NCBI GenBank assembly: GCA_038323575.1 | Contig: JBBQHB010000079.1 | Location: 1 to 24,828, forward strand | Source of the DNA: CAINVV01 sp038323575 | GTDB lineage: Bacteria > Bacteroidota > Bacteroidia > Bacteroidales > Prolixibacteraceae | DNA: 24,828 bases | Direction of reading: 5' to 3' | Shown: piece by piece, positions 15,459 through 23,656 of the stretch | Layout: each line of letters starts with the position of its first letter | Position numbering within the stretch: the stretch's first letter is position 1 | The notes under the pieces: model-generated | Database searches by the model: none | The model's input: only the letters and a program-made list of their open reading frames with translations | Told to the model about the DNA's origin: nothing | Position numbers and translations under genes: made by a program

Positions 15459-17537
15459 ATGAAAAAAATCGAATTGCTCGTTCTATGCTTGCTTTTGGCA
15501 TTTCTCACAAATGCACAAAAAAAAGCCGATTGGTTTCCTGAGAACAGGTTAATCACAACAGGTGTATATTATTACCCTGAACACTGGGATCCGACACAAT
15601 GGGACAGGGATCTGAAGAACATCGCGGCAATGGGATTTGAATTCACCCATTTTGCAGAATTTGCCTGGGCTCAGCTTGAACCTGAAGAGGGAAAATATGA
15701 CTTTGGCTGGCTGGACAAGGCAGTCGCGATTGCCGCAAAATACAAGCTGAAAGTAATCATGTGTACCTCCACCTGTACCCCGCCGGTATGGCTGGCAAGA
15801 AAACATCCCGAAATATTGTCGCTGAACGAAGATGGTACCCGCGTGGATCATGGTTCCCGACAGCACGCATCATTTTCAAGTACTTATTACAGGAATTACT
15901 CCCTTAAAATGGTTGAGCAGCTTGCAAAACATTACGGAAACGATCCGAGGATTGTCGGTTGGCAGATTGACAATGAGCCGCGTACCTTCTTCGACTACAA
16001 CCCGGATGCGCAGCAGCGTTTCCGCGCATGGCTGAAGAAAAAATACGCAACCATTGATGCACTGAATACAACCTGGGGAACCCTTTTCTGGAGTCAGACC
16101 TACAATGATTTCACTCAGATTAATATTCCCCAGCATAAACAATGGGGCATGAACCTGAACCAGCGACTCGACCATTACCGTTTTGCAGCAGATGAAACTG
16201 CAACTTTCCTTGATGACCAGGCAGCTGAAATAAAAAAATATGCTACCCCCGACCAATGGATAACCTCCAATTACATTCCAAGTTATGACGGCGGATATAT
16301 CGGGAAAAGCAAACAGCTCGATTTTGTCACCTACACCAGGTACATGGTTTACGGGGAATCATGGGGTATCGGAAGAAAAGGATACCGTCTGGGTGACCCG
16401 CTGAGAATTGCCATGGCCAATGACTTTTTCAGACCTGTATCCCCCGTTTTCGGGGTGATGGAACTACAGCCGGGACAGGTAAACTGGGGCAGCATCAATC
16501 CTCAGCCTGCACCGGGCGCAGTCAGGATGTGGCTATGGCACCAGTTTGCCGGTGGCAGCAGTATAGCATGCACCTATCGCTACCGTGCTCCTTTGGTTGG
16601 CTATGAGCAATACCATTATGGGATTGTTGGTACGGATGGTGTCACTCCTACCCCGGGTGGCTTGGAATACCGGAAATTTATTCAGGAAATCGAATCACTG
16701 CGCAAAATATACACACCATCGGCAACCGCACCTTCTGAATATGCCGCCCGAAAAACGGCCATTCTCTTTAACCACGAAAATATTTGGGGCATGGAGATGA
16801 ACAAACAAACCAACCAGTGGAATTCGATGGATCATATCCAGAAATATTACAAAACGCTGAAAGCCTTTGGCGCACCCGTCGATTTCATTGCCGACCAGGC
16901 TGAATTTTCAAAATATCCTGTTCTGATCGCACCGGCTTACCAACAAATTGACAAGGGATTAATTGATAAAATGACAGAATATGCCAAATCCGGCGGAAAC
17001 CTTGTGCTCACCTGCCGTACCGGCCACAAAGATCGCGAAGGACACCTGTGGGAAGCCAAATTTGCGGCTCCTATTTATGACCTGATCGGCGCTGAAATTG
17101 AATTTTATGACCTGCCCATGCCTCACGCACAGGATTCGGTCGTGATGGACCATAAAAAATATGCCTGGAAAACCTGGGGCGAAATCCTTAAACCTAAAAC
17201 GGGCACAACCGTGCTTGCCACTTTTGAGGGAGACTTCTATGCCGGGAAACCAGCAGTTATTACCAGGAAACTGGGGAAAGGAACTGTTACCTATGTTGGG
17301 ATCGACAGCAATGACGGGTTACTAGAATATTCGCTGTTGACAAAACTGTATGCACAATTCAATATCCCTGTCGAAAATTATCCTTACGGCGTATCAGTCG
17401 AATACCGCGACGGGTTTGGGATTGCCGTTAATTATTCAGATAAAACATATAACCTGAATGTTCCAAACGGAGCAAAAATTGTAATTGGGAAAAAAGAAAT
17501 TCCTACAGCCGGGGTGACAGTCTGGAAAGTCAGGTAA
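15459..17537 (+). CDS. GH42 secreted beta-galactosidase
   Basis: Glycoside hydrolase of 692 residues that removes terminal beta-galactose from oligosaccharides. A signal peptide (residues 1-19, ending TNAQ) indicates periplasmic or extracellular action, unlike many cytoplasmic GH42 enzymes. The TIM barrel begins GVYYYPEHW and contains the acid/base Glu173 in WQIDNEP and the nucleophile Glu335 in VFGVMELQPG, at the family's usual spacing. The middle part (about 420-620) is the trimerisation domain with a Rossmann-like fold (VLIAPAYQQI, GGNLVLTCRTG). A short C-terminal beta domain follows. Length is typical. It is a single gene, transcribed away from the oxidase operon, and its stop codon is five bases before the 21-bp repeat array. 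Confidence 0.94.
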   Translation: MKKIELLVLCLLLAFLTNAQKKADWFPENRLITTGVYYYPEHWDPTQWDRDLKNIAAMGFEFTHFAEFAWAQLEPEEGKYDFGWLDKAVAIAAKYKLKVIMCTSTCTPPVWLARKHPEILSLNEDGTRVDHGSRQHASFSSTYYRNYSLKMVEQLAKHYGNDPRIVGWQIDNEPRTFFDYNPDAQQRFRAWLKKKYATIDALNTTWGTLFWSQTYNDFTQINIPQHKQWGMNLNQRLDHYRFAADETATFLDDQAAEIKKYATPDQWITSNYIPSYDGGYIGKSKQLDFVTYTRYMVYGESWGIGRKGYRLGDPLRIAMANDFFRPVSPVFGVMELQPGQVNWGSINPQPAPGAVRMWLWHQFAGGSSIACTYRYRAPLVGYEQYHYGIVGTDGVTPTPGGLEYRKFIQEIESLRKIYTPSATAPSEYAARKTAILFNHENIWGMEMNKQTNQWNSMDHIQKYYKTLKAFGAPVDFIADQAEFSKYPVLIAPAYQQIDKGLIDKMTEYAKSGGNLVLTCRTGHKDREGHLWEAKFAAPIYDLIGAEIEFYDLPMPHAQDSVVMDHKKYAWKTWGEILKPKTGTTVLATFEGDFYAGKPAVITRKLGKGTVTYVGIDSNDGLLEYSLLTKLYAQFNIPVENYPYGVSVEYRDGFGIAVNYSDKTYNLNVPNGAKIVIGKKEIPTAGVTVWKVR

Positions 17538-17542
17538 AGCAA

Positions 17543-17791
17543 ACCAGTTGCAACTATTACACAGCAAGTTGCAACTATAACAACGTGAATTGCAACTTTT
17601 GCAAAGCCGGTTGTAACTATTACAAAGCGAGTTGCAACTACTACAAAGTAAATTTAAATTTTTACAACGCGAATTGCAATTATTACAATGCAAGTAGCAA
17701 TTTTTAGAACGCTGGTTGCAATTTATTTGATGCCAGTTGCAACTTGTTTGATCCCCGTTGCAGCATTTGTGATGGCATTTGCATTTTTACC
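17543..17791. repeat. Degenerate tandem array, 21-bp period, palindromic core GTTGCAAC
   Basis: About twelve units begin at 17543, 17564, 17585, 17606, 17627, 17648, 17669, 17690, 17711, 17732, 17753 and 17774 (last partial). Each is exactly 21 bp, with no insertions or deletions. The core is GTTGCAAC, its own reverse complement, flanked by A/T (AGTTGCAACT in the best copies) and usually followed by TATTACAA. Copies differ at several positions; those from 17711 onward lose TACAA for TTTGAT. At 21 bp the palindromes lie two DNA turns apart on one helix face. The frame on the minus strand stays open across the array and repeats Cys-Asn heptads, but has no ATG. It fills most of the 352-base gap between two convergent genes. 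Confidence 0.9.
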
Positions 17792-17814
17792 TTCCCGAAG
17801 CGATGAAACAATAT

Positions 17815-17854
17815 ATGGGTAGGATAACTGTTGAAATCAACTGTTTCCTACCCA
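17815..17854. terminator. Long hairpin between the 21-bp array and the duplicated helical protein gene
   Basis: Outer arms ATGGGTAGGA (17815-17824) and TCCTACCCAT (17845-17854) pair perfectly. An inner stem GTTGA / TCAAC closes on a two-base loop, with an imperfect section between the stems. It lies 35 bases after the stop of the minus-strand gene and could end its transcript or that of GH42, but no clear U-tract follows on either strand. It may instead be an RNA structure belonging to the array. Confidence 0.45.
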
Positions 17855-17889
17855 TTACCTTCAAGACATGAACCGTCTGATGATTTTTA

Positions 17890-18639
17890 TCAGGCGGGTT
17901 TGTATCCGATAAATTGGAGGCCGCTTACCATTTTGTACTGTGGACTTGTGCCGCCATAAACGGATTTAATGTAGGTTTTCACATCGACCGATATATCCAC
18001 TAGTCCGGTAGCTGGTTTATAAAGCACATCGGACCTCGAAATGCGGGCGTTTTTTAAGGATATTTCGGCCGTTACCGCTGCACTGTTTTTGGCTTTCAGG
18101 TCGTTGTACAGGGTTGTTAATGCTGTTACCTTTAAATCTGCCTCATTGGGTGCATAGGCCGGAACCGACGCGAGCAGTTTAATCAGTTTGTCGAGGTTAT
18201 CCAGGCGGCTGTCGAAACTCATCCGTGAAGATGAAATTTCAACTACAGTTTTGCCTTCGGTGGCGGCAACATTCTTTGCTTCTTCTGTCATTTTCGGAGT
18301 TGCCCTTCGACCCTGCAGCAAGCGCACCAGGGTTCTGGTATTTTCTTCGATTTGCGCAGAAGTGCCTGAAGCTTTTAAGGCATTGTTTACGCGCGTAACC
18401 AGGTTGCTCAAGGGCATAAAACCGGCATCTCTGGCATTTGCAGCGCTTTTAAGTAGTGACCCGGCTGTGTTTACAGCAGCAATTGCAGCTTTCGCTGAGG
18501 TGAGTTGGGTGTTCAGCGCCGGCAGTTTCAGGTTGGCTTTGTTAGGGTTGTAGGTAACACCTAAAGCAGTAACATCTGTAACGAGTTTTTCGTAATTGGC
18601 CACATTTTTGGCATGGCCGGTTTCACTTGTGCTTGTCAT
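17890..18639 (-). CDS. Uncharacterised helical protein with internal duplication
   Basis: 249 residues, no signal peptide and no transmembrane segment, so probably cytoplasmic. It begins MTSTSETGHAKNVANYEKL. The chain contains two similar parts: residues 15-90 (YEKLVTDVTALGVTYNPNKA, then NLKLPALNTQL) and residues 148-230 (NLDKLIKLLASVPAYAPNEA, then DLKVTALTTLYNDLK). Each has a Y-x-P-N-x-A-x-L-K turn followed by long Ala/Lys/Leu-rich helices, so a paired coiled-coil or helical-bundle fold is likely. The end, SPQYKMVSGLQFIGYKPA, seems a conserved tail. I recall similar hypothetical proteins in other Bacteroidota but no function, and I give none. It points towards the 21-bp array, which begins about 100 bases past its stop, and it has its own candidate promoter. 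Confidence 0.8.
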   Translation of the reverse strand: MTSTSETGHAKNVANYEKLVTDVTALGVTYNPNKANLKLPALNTQLTSAKAAIAAVNTAGSLLKSAANARDAGFMPLSNLVTRVNNALKASGTSAQIEENTRTLVRLLQGRRATPKMTEEAKNVAATEGKTVVEISSSRMSFDSRLDNLDKLIKLLASVPAYAPNEADLKVTALTTLYNDLKAKNSAAVTAEISLKNARISRSDVLYKPATGLVDISVDVKTYIKSVYGGTSPQYKMVSGLQFIGYKPA

Positions 18640-18680
18640 GATTTTTGATTTAAGGGATTCATGTTTAGGTACATATCACA

Positions 18681-18713
18681 CAAAGTTTACGAAATATATT
18701 TCTTAAATCCAAA
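18681..18713 (-). promoter_or_regulatory. Candidate promoter for the duplicated helical protein
   Basis: On the minus strand TTTG (18710-18713) is followed after 20 bases by TAAACTTTG (18681-18689). This resembles the Bacteroidota -33 TTTG and -7 TAnnTTTG pair, with one extra base inside the -7 box. The predicted start site would give a leader of roughly 35 bases. Confidence 0.35.
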
Positions 18714-18789
18714 TATTCGGGTATTTATTTTGAGGAGGTTGGCGGGAAAGGAAATCAAGGTTTGCGAAGGAGCTTAATATATTTCACAT

Positions 18790-18961
18790 TGGTGCTTGTT
18801 GCAAATTGCGCCCGCATGGTTTGTTATTCTATCCTATTCCGGATATCCCGGTTCCGGCCGGATTTCGTTCATTGTAATGGCCTTGTGCAATCAGATTCAG
18901 CTTTTTATTCTTTGTCACTTTTTGTCATCACTCGCTGGTGCGGATAACATATCCGCACCAG
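18790..18961. repeat. Palindrome-rich intergenic element, probable dispersed repeat
   Basis: The 338-base gap between the helical protein and the res gene contains no supported gene. Its right end is a perfect 12-bp hairpin, CTGGTGCGGATA / TATCCGCACCAG (18935-18961, three-base loop). Further inside are GGATATCC and CCGGCCGG palindromes (about 18840-18862). Two short plus-strand frames cover it, one ending in LAGAD after QIQLFILCHFLSS. Such frames and a GGTGCGGAT-type hairpin look familiar from intergenic repeats in Bacteroidota genomes, which is memory rather than a search result. The limits are approximate. Confidence 0.4.
18935..18961 (-). terminator. Strong hairpin 17 bases after the res stop codon
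   Basis: Twelve perfectly paired bases around the loop ACA, 75 percent of the outer eight pairs being G-C. Its position just past the end of the restriction operon suggests it ends or protects that transcript. No U-run follows directly on the minus strand, so it may be the end of a repeat element instead. Confidence 0.4.
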
Positions 18962-18977
18962 AGGGGTCGGTACCTGG

Positions 18978-21491
18978 CTATTGCATTAATTGATTTATTC
19001 TGTTTTGCCACTCATCTTCAAATACTACCTGAAATTCAAAGTTGTGGTCGGGAAACTCGTTAAACAACTCTTTCCAAGGTTTCTTTGCACCTAATTCGTT
19101 GCAGAGTTTGAAAACATCCTGTTTGTATTTCGTGTCCTCGTTTTTCAGGTGAATGCCCTTTGTCTCCAGCACATAAACAGTTTCGTAGTCTTCTTCATCT
19201 TTTTTCTTTTCTGCTGCAATGAAGTCAGGATAAATTTTATGTCGTTTCCATCCTTGTATGTGGTAGTCCTGCCTGCTCATATTGCGGTACCACCACAAAA
19301 GTTTTTCCTGTTCATCAAGATAAATTGCAACTGATTTTTCAAGGTCGTTTATATTTTCTTCAGGCACATAGTCAAACAGCGATCTTTGAATAGGTGTATT
19401 GTCGTTACGCACCAACTGTTTATTGCTTTTCACTTTTATTCTTGACGGTAATACAAAGCCTCCGTTTCCGGTTAGCAGGAAGAACAGAAGCTTTTTACTT
19501 TCAATCAGTTTTCTGAAAACCTGCTCTGCTAAACGGTTTCGTTCTTTGTCTAAAATCTTTTTCAGTTCTTCAATTACGAAAACAAAATTTGCTGCAACAG
19601 TGTCCCGGTCGTATTTTTTCAAAACCATCTTTACTGCTTTGTCGCCTAATTGGTAGCAAATCCAAGGGTTTGGAATTATCTCAGTAATTTGTCTAGTCAA
19701 AAATACTTCGTCAATTTCTAATGCTCCTGTCTTTTCTGCCCTGCCAGTTTCTTTCAGTAATTCTTCGTCTTTATCACTCAAACCCAAAACAATCTCCTGT
19801 TCCTTGTCCTTTTTCTTTTGTAGGGAAATATTTTTAAGTTCATCAATATTGATGGTTTCCCAATCAATTTTACTTAAAATATCAACTTCAAAATTCATAT
19901 CGCGCCAACTTTCTTTTTCCTGCATTACAAATTTCGGCAAGTAAATAGTCCCTTCAAATCTTTTGAATCCGCTACGATACTTTGTTTCCCTTTCTTTTAA
20001 TATTCCTTCATCCTCTCCGCCCTCATCGCTCACCACTCTGCCCGCAATATCGCCAAGCCCTTCACCTTCTAAACCCGATTTTATTTCCCTTACCAAGGCG
20101 CTTGCGTTCTGACGGAATGTATAAACATAGCACTCGTCCAATTCTTTGATTTTTGTTTTTCGTGCAAAAGGCTGTCTTAAAATCCGTCCGACTAATTGCG
20201 TAATCCCAGTCGATGATGCCGGATTTGTCAGAATGGCAAGAATGTAAGCAAACGAACAATCCCAACCCTCTTGCAATGCCTGTTTGGTAATGATGTAACG
20301 TATTTCGCAATCGGGAGAAAACAAATCAATTCCTTCAATGTCGTCTTTCTCACTTGATTTAATTGCAATGTGTTTTTCAGGAATGCTGCATTTCCTGATT
20401 AAAAATTCTTTAACATCTTCTGCATGAATGAAATTCTTTTCTCGCTGGTCTTTTCCTGTGCGTTCTGCCTGTATCAGGCAAATCGGACGGATATATTCGC
20501 CTGTATTGCCTTCATATTCTTTCGCTCTTTTCTCTAACTCATTTCTTTTTTCATAACTCGCCAACATGGTATCCCGCCAATCCAAACTCGTTTTATTGGT
20601 AAGATGAATGTCCAGTTTTATCATTTCTTCTTCGTGCAATTCACGCCCCGTTATTTTCACCAACTCATTGCAGTTTGGCGGTGGTGTTGCCGAAAGTTCA
20701 AGAATAAAAGAAGGGTTAAAATTCCTTACAGTATTTCTTGCCTGTTCTCCGTATGCCCTGTGCCCTTCGTCGATTATCACCAGCGGTTTCAGTAATTTCA
20801 AAGTGTTGCCAAGAGAAGTTTTTATTTGTGTCCCGAAAATTGCTCCTTCCGTTGTGAAGCAATCTAAATTTGGAATAAGCTTGACCAATGCTTCTTGTGC
20901 AGGGTAATTATCTTCCGGCGGAAAAAAATCTGTAAAACCACCTGCATCCCTGAAAACTTTTAAAGTATCACGATTCAGGCGATTTGCAGAAGGCAACATT
21001 AACATCAGCACAACTAGATGTTCGTCCACATCCAAGCGATTGAACATTTCCGTTTTTTCTTTGATCAGTGTCCTGCCTCCGCTTGAAATATCAAGGATCT
21101 GTCTGTATGGATGCTCTCGGTTTTTTAAAGCTGAAATTGTTTGCCTGTAAATTTGAGTAGAAGGCACAATCCACAATACCAGTCCTGCTTGTTTTTTCAA
21201 AAAAGATTTTTGAATGCAATCAATAGCGTGACAAGCCACCAAAGTTTTCCCCCCGCCTGTCGGCACTTTCAGATAAATGTCGGGAAGCGGTTCATGTAGT
21301 CCGTTTGTTTTAGAGTGATATATTGTCCTGCCTGTGCTTTGTTCCCAGGCTCGCTTAGGAAAATTATAATCCATTGCCATATCCGCGTCTATATCCAAAT
21401 ACTTATCGTATTTGGCTTTAAAATCAGATAAGGAACTCAAATAATCTTTAAGCTCCTTTAAAACTTTTTCCTGATAGTGCTTAAGTTTCAT
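18978..21491 (-). CDS. res: Type III restriction enzyme, Res subunit
   Basis: 837-residue restriction subunit that, with Mod, translocates or diffuses along DNA and cuts when two unmethylated sites meet. The helicase core has Walker A PTGGGKT (77-83), Walker B DEGH (241-244), SATP (267-270), motif V EGWDCS and motif VI QLVGRILRQP. The C-terminal nuclease shows PD756 followed by E776-T-K778, the PD-(D/E)XK arrangement of type III Res proteins. It is shorter than EcoP15I Res (about 970) but has all motifs, so it appears intact. The start overlaps the end of mod by four bases (ATGA type), so the two are translationally coupled. Confidence 0.95.
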   Translation of the reverse strand: MKLKHYQEKVLKELKDYLSSLSDFKAKYDKYLDIDADMAMDYNFPKRAWEQSTGRTIYHSKTNGLHEPLPDIYLKVPTGGGKTLVACHAIDCIQKSFLKKQAGLVLWIVPSTQIYRQTISALKNREHPYRQILDISSGGRTLIKEKTEMFNRLDVDEHLVVLMLMLPSANRLNRDTLKVFRDAGGFTDFFPPEDNYPAQEALVKLIPNLDCFTTEGAIFGTQIKTSLGNTLKLLKPLVIIDEGHRAYGEQARNTVRNFNPSFILELSATPPPNCNELVKITGRELHEEEMIKLDIHLTNKTSLDWRDTMLASYEKRNELEKRAKEYEGNTGEYIRPICLIQAERTGKDQREKNFIHAEDVKEFLIRKCSIPEKHIAIKSSEKDDIEGIDLFSPDCEIRYIITKQALQEGWDCSFAYILAILTNPASSTGITQLVGRILRQPFARKTKIKELDECYVYTFRQNASALVREIKSGLEGEGLGDIAGRVVSDEGGEDEGILKERETKYRSGFKRFEGTIYLPKFVMQEKESWRDMNFEVDILSKIDWETINIDELKNISLQKKKDKEQEIVLGLSDKDEELLKETGRAEKTGALEIDEVFLTRQITEIIPNPWICYQLGDKAVKMVLKKYDRDTVAANFVFVIEELKKILDKERNRLAEQVFRKLIESKKLLFFLLTGNGGFVLPSRIKVKSNKQLVRNDNTPIQRSLFDYVPEENINDLEKSVAIYLDEQEKLLWWYRNMSRQDYHIQGWKRHKIYPDFIAAEKKKDEEDYETVYVLETKGIHLKNEDTKYKQDVFKLCNELGAKKPWKELFNEFPDHNFEFQVVFEDEWQNRINQLMQ

Positions 21492-23056
21492 TTCTGAATG
21501 CGGTATATTTCATAGGGTAACTGGCAAAAGTCAATTCGATGTTCCAGCAAAGTAATGTCATCAACATATTTGGCAGGGGCGAAAACCAAACGCTGTTTAC
21601 CTTTGAACCTGGGCAATGATTTACAAAGTTCCAATGTCAAAGCGTTTTTCTTCAACCATTCCAAATCGGGTTTGTAAAATAAATATGCTTCATAATTTCT
21701 GCTCACACCGATAAAGCCAGTCTCTTCGTTGATATTTCTTTCGTCGAATTCCTCACCTGTGGCGGTATAGAATAAATATCGGGCAAACTCTTTAAATGAA
21801 GGCAAATTTTCCCCTTTCAGCAAACTTTCCATTTCAATGGTTTCACCCAATTGGAAATAGCTGAATGTTCCGCCTGTTCCTTTTTTTAGTTTTTCGTTCT
21901 TTGCTGTTTTAATTCCTTTGATTACCCTGCGAACTCTTTCGGCTGTAATTTTGTCGGCATATTCTTCCATCTCAACCAAAATAAATTTTCGGTTACCACC
22001 ATCTTCTTTATTGAGTTCTAGTACTGCGTGTGCCGTTGTGCCTGAGCCTGCAAATGAATCTAAAACTATATCATCATCTTCGGTCGCAGCTTGAATTAAT
22101 TCTTTAAGTAGAGAAACTGGTTTCGGATAGTCGAATTTTTTTGAAATTCCAAAATCTGCATACTCTGATTGATCTGACTTGAACTCATTTTCAATTAAGG
22201 AGCGAATTTTCTTGCCAGCACCCATGCGTTGTTTGAATTGAACGCTCCAACTACCGTCTTTTTTATGCAAGAATTTTACTTCTCCTCTTTCCAGGTCTGC
22301 CTTGAAAGTATTTTCTGCTCTAAACCATTTCCCAGCTAAAATTGAGCCATCTGGAGCCGTAATTTTATAAGGTATGGTTGCGGTTGAGGATCGTTCCATA
22401 GTATCCCAAAAATACTTTCCGTCTTTATCTTCTTCCTTAAATCGTAAAGCATATTCAGGATCGTGGGGTATGAATAATTTTGGTAATTGTGTTTTATCCT
22501 TAGCATAGACTAGTACATAATCGTGTTCAATTGCAAAATCCGATGCGGCACTTCCTCCTCCAATTTTAGTTCTCCTTGGTAGTTTTCCAAGAAAATTAGC
22601 TGCTGTAAAAATCTCATCAACCAATACTCGTAAATGCGATTCTTCATTGTCATCAATTGAAATAAAAATCACACCCTCTTCGTGAAGCAACTCCTTGAGT
22701 AATTTCAATCTTGGCATCATCATACAAAGCCATTTATCGTGCCTTGTCAAGTCTTCTTTGTCAACCACTTTGCCCAACCAATCCTTTATCATCGGGCTGT
22801 TTACATTGTCGCTGTAAATCCAGTTGTCGCTACCAGTATTGTAAGGTGGGTCAATGTAGATGCACTTTATTTTTCCTGAGTATGAGGGTAGCAATGCCTT
22901 CAATGCTTTCAGGTTGTCGCCTTGTATAATCAGATTATCGTGTAGCGAAACTTTATCGGTCAAACTCAAATCCTTTCTGGGCACCAATTGGTGATACTTC
23001 ACTGCAAGGTGATGGTTTTGGACAAAAGTTTTGCCTTTGAAATGGAGAGTTGGCAT
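21488..23056 (-). CDS. mod: Type III DNA methyltransferase, Mod subunit
   Basis: 522-residue adenine-N6 methyltransferase that also gives the restriction complex its sequence specificity. It has the beta-class order: DPPY (69-72, in YIDPPYNTGSDNW) first, target-recognition region in the middle (about 150-300, with GSAASDFAIEHDYVLVYAK), then the SAM-binding FAGSGTT (335-341). A tail of about 170 residues follows, for contact with Res. It is shorter than EcoP1 or EcoP15 Mod (about 645). The recognition sequence cannot be read from the protein. A T7 run at 21882-21888 is the only homopolymer noticed, too short to claim phase variation. It lies 14 bases after the XRE regulator. Confidence 0.95.
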   Translation of the reverse strand: MPTLHFKGKTFVQNHHLAVKYHQLVPRKDLSLTDKVSLHDNLIIQGDNLKALKALLPSYSGKIKCIYIDPPYNTGSDNWIYSDNVNSPMIKDWLGKVVDKEDLTRHDKWLCMMMPRLKLLKELLHEEGVIFISIDDNEESHLRVLVDEIFTAANFLGKLPRRTKIGGGSAASDFAIEHDYVLVYAKDKTQLPKLFIPHDPEYALRFKEEDKDGKYFWDTMERSSTATIPYKITAPDGSILAGKWFRAENTFKADLERGEVKFLHKKDGSWSVQFKQRMGAGKKIRSLIENEFKSDQSEYADFGISKKFDYPKPVSLLKELIQAATEDDDIVLDSFAGSGTTAHAVLELNKEDGGNRKFILVEMEEYADKITAERVRRVIKGIKTAKNEKLKKGTGGTFSYFQLGETIEMESLLKGENLPSFKEFARYLFYTATGEEFDERNINEETGFIGVSRNYEAYLFYKPDLEWLKKNALTLELCKSLPRFKGKQRLVFAPAKYVDDITLLEHRIDFCQLPYEIYRIQK

Positions 23057-23070
23057 ATTGCTTTTTGAAT

Positions 23071-23379
23071 TTACTTGTTTGTTTCTCTGATGTATTTTAC
23101 TTTTTCTTCTGCAACTTGCAATGCCTTCAAAGCATTTTGCTCGTCTGCCAATTCATAAACCAATTTGTCAGAAAGCCAAGCAACCAATAAATCATCTTCA
23201 TTCACTTTGAAATACTCTGCAAGTTTTACCACCTGTTCCCGTGTCGGCTTGCGTTGTCCCCGCTCAATTTTGCTCAATATGGCCGCGTCAATGTCAGCTA
23301 TTGCAGCAACTTTTCTTAATGGTAATACTTGCTCGTCCCTTAATTTCCGCAGTTTTTCACCAAATGTTTCTGTTGACAT
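23071..23379 (-). CDS. XRE-family HTH regulator of the restriction operon
   Basis: Small DNA-binding protein of 102 residues with one lambda-repressor-like helix-turn-helix (about residues 7-62): LRKLRDEQVLPLRKVAAIA, then AILSKIERGQRKPTREQVVK. A short helical tail may help dimerisation. It is the first gene of the operon, 14 bases before mod, which is the place of a controller (C-protein-like) regulator that delays restriction while methylation builds up. Controller action is inferred from position and family, not shown. An operator would be expected in the AT-rich region just upstream. Confidence 0.88.
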   Translation of the reverse strand: MSTETFGEKLRKLRDEQVLPLRKVAAIADIDAAILSKIERGQRKPTREQVVKLAEYFKVNEDDLLVAWLSDKLVYELADEQNALKALQVAEEKVKYIRETNK

Positions 23380-23401
23380 ATTGTTTGTTGACTAATTATG
23401 T

Positions 23402-23409
23402 CAAAATTA
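23402..23409 (-). promoter_or_regulatory. Candidate -7 box for the restriction operon
   Basis: On the minus strand TAATTTTG matches TAnnTTTG and lies 22 bases before the regulator ATG. There is no TTG at the expected distance upstream. The rest of the gap to 23656 contains an odd palindrome TGACTCTGAGTCA (23624-23636) and no gene I can support. Confidence 0.3.
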
Positions 23410-23656
23410 GAAAATGTATTTTGAAAATCACAGAAAAATTCCGGAAAGTTTTCAACAACTTATCATCATCAAGCAGGTGGGAGATTTTGCTCTTTTGACT
23501 TTGCCGTTGTGCTATCATATGAGGTTGAAGTGCCTCTTTTTGCAAGTTTAGCGGGTCTGCATCTGCCGGATTGTCATGCTCGACACGCAAGAAAATCCTG
23601 GGAAAATCGTTAATTTTATAACCTGACTCTGAGTCACCCCCGTCAGTTGATAAAAG

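Noticed and set aside
17436..17693. Minus-strand open frame with Cys-Asn heptads over the 21-bp array
   Set aside because: It has no ATG, runs into the GH42 gene on the opposite strand, and its repetition follows directly from the palindromic DNA repeat. I treat it as a by-product of the array, though translation is not excluded.
17543..17791. CRISPR array
   Set aside because: Units are contiguous 21-bp repeats without unique spacers, the repeats are degenerate, and no cas gene is present.
18762..18993. Two overlapping plus-strand short frames upstream of res
   Set aside because: They lie in a palindrome-rich non-coding stretch, overlap each other in different frames, and have no recognisable start context or domain.
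21882..21888. T7 tract in mod as a phase-variation switch
   Set aside because: Seven bases is within the normal range for AT-rich coding DNA and no longer simple repeat was seen in mod.
23396..23590. 64-residue minus-strand frame in front of the XRE regulator
   Set aside because: No domain, no start context, and it overlaps the probable promoter of the restriction operon.
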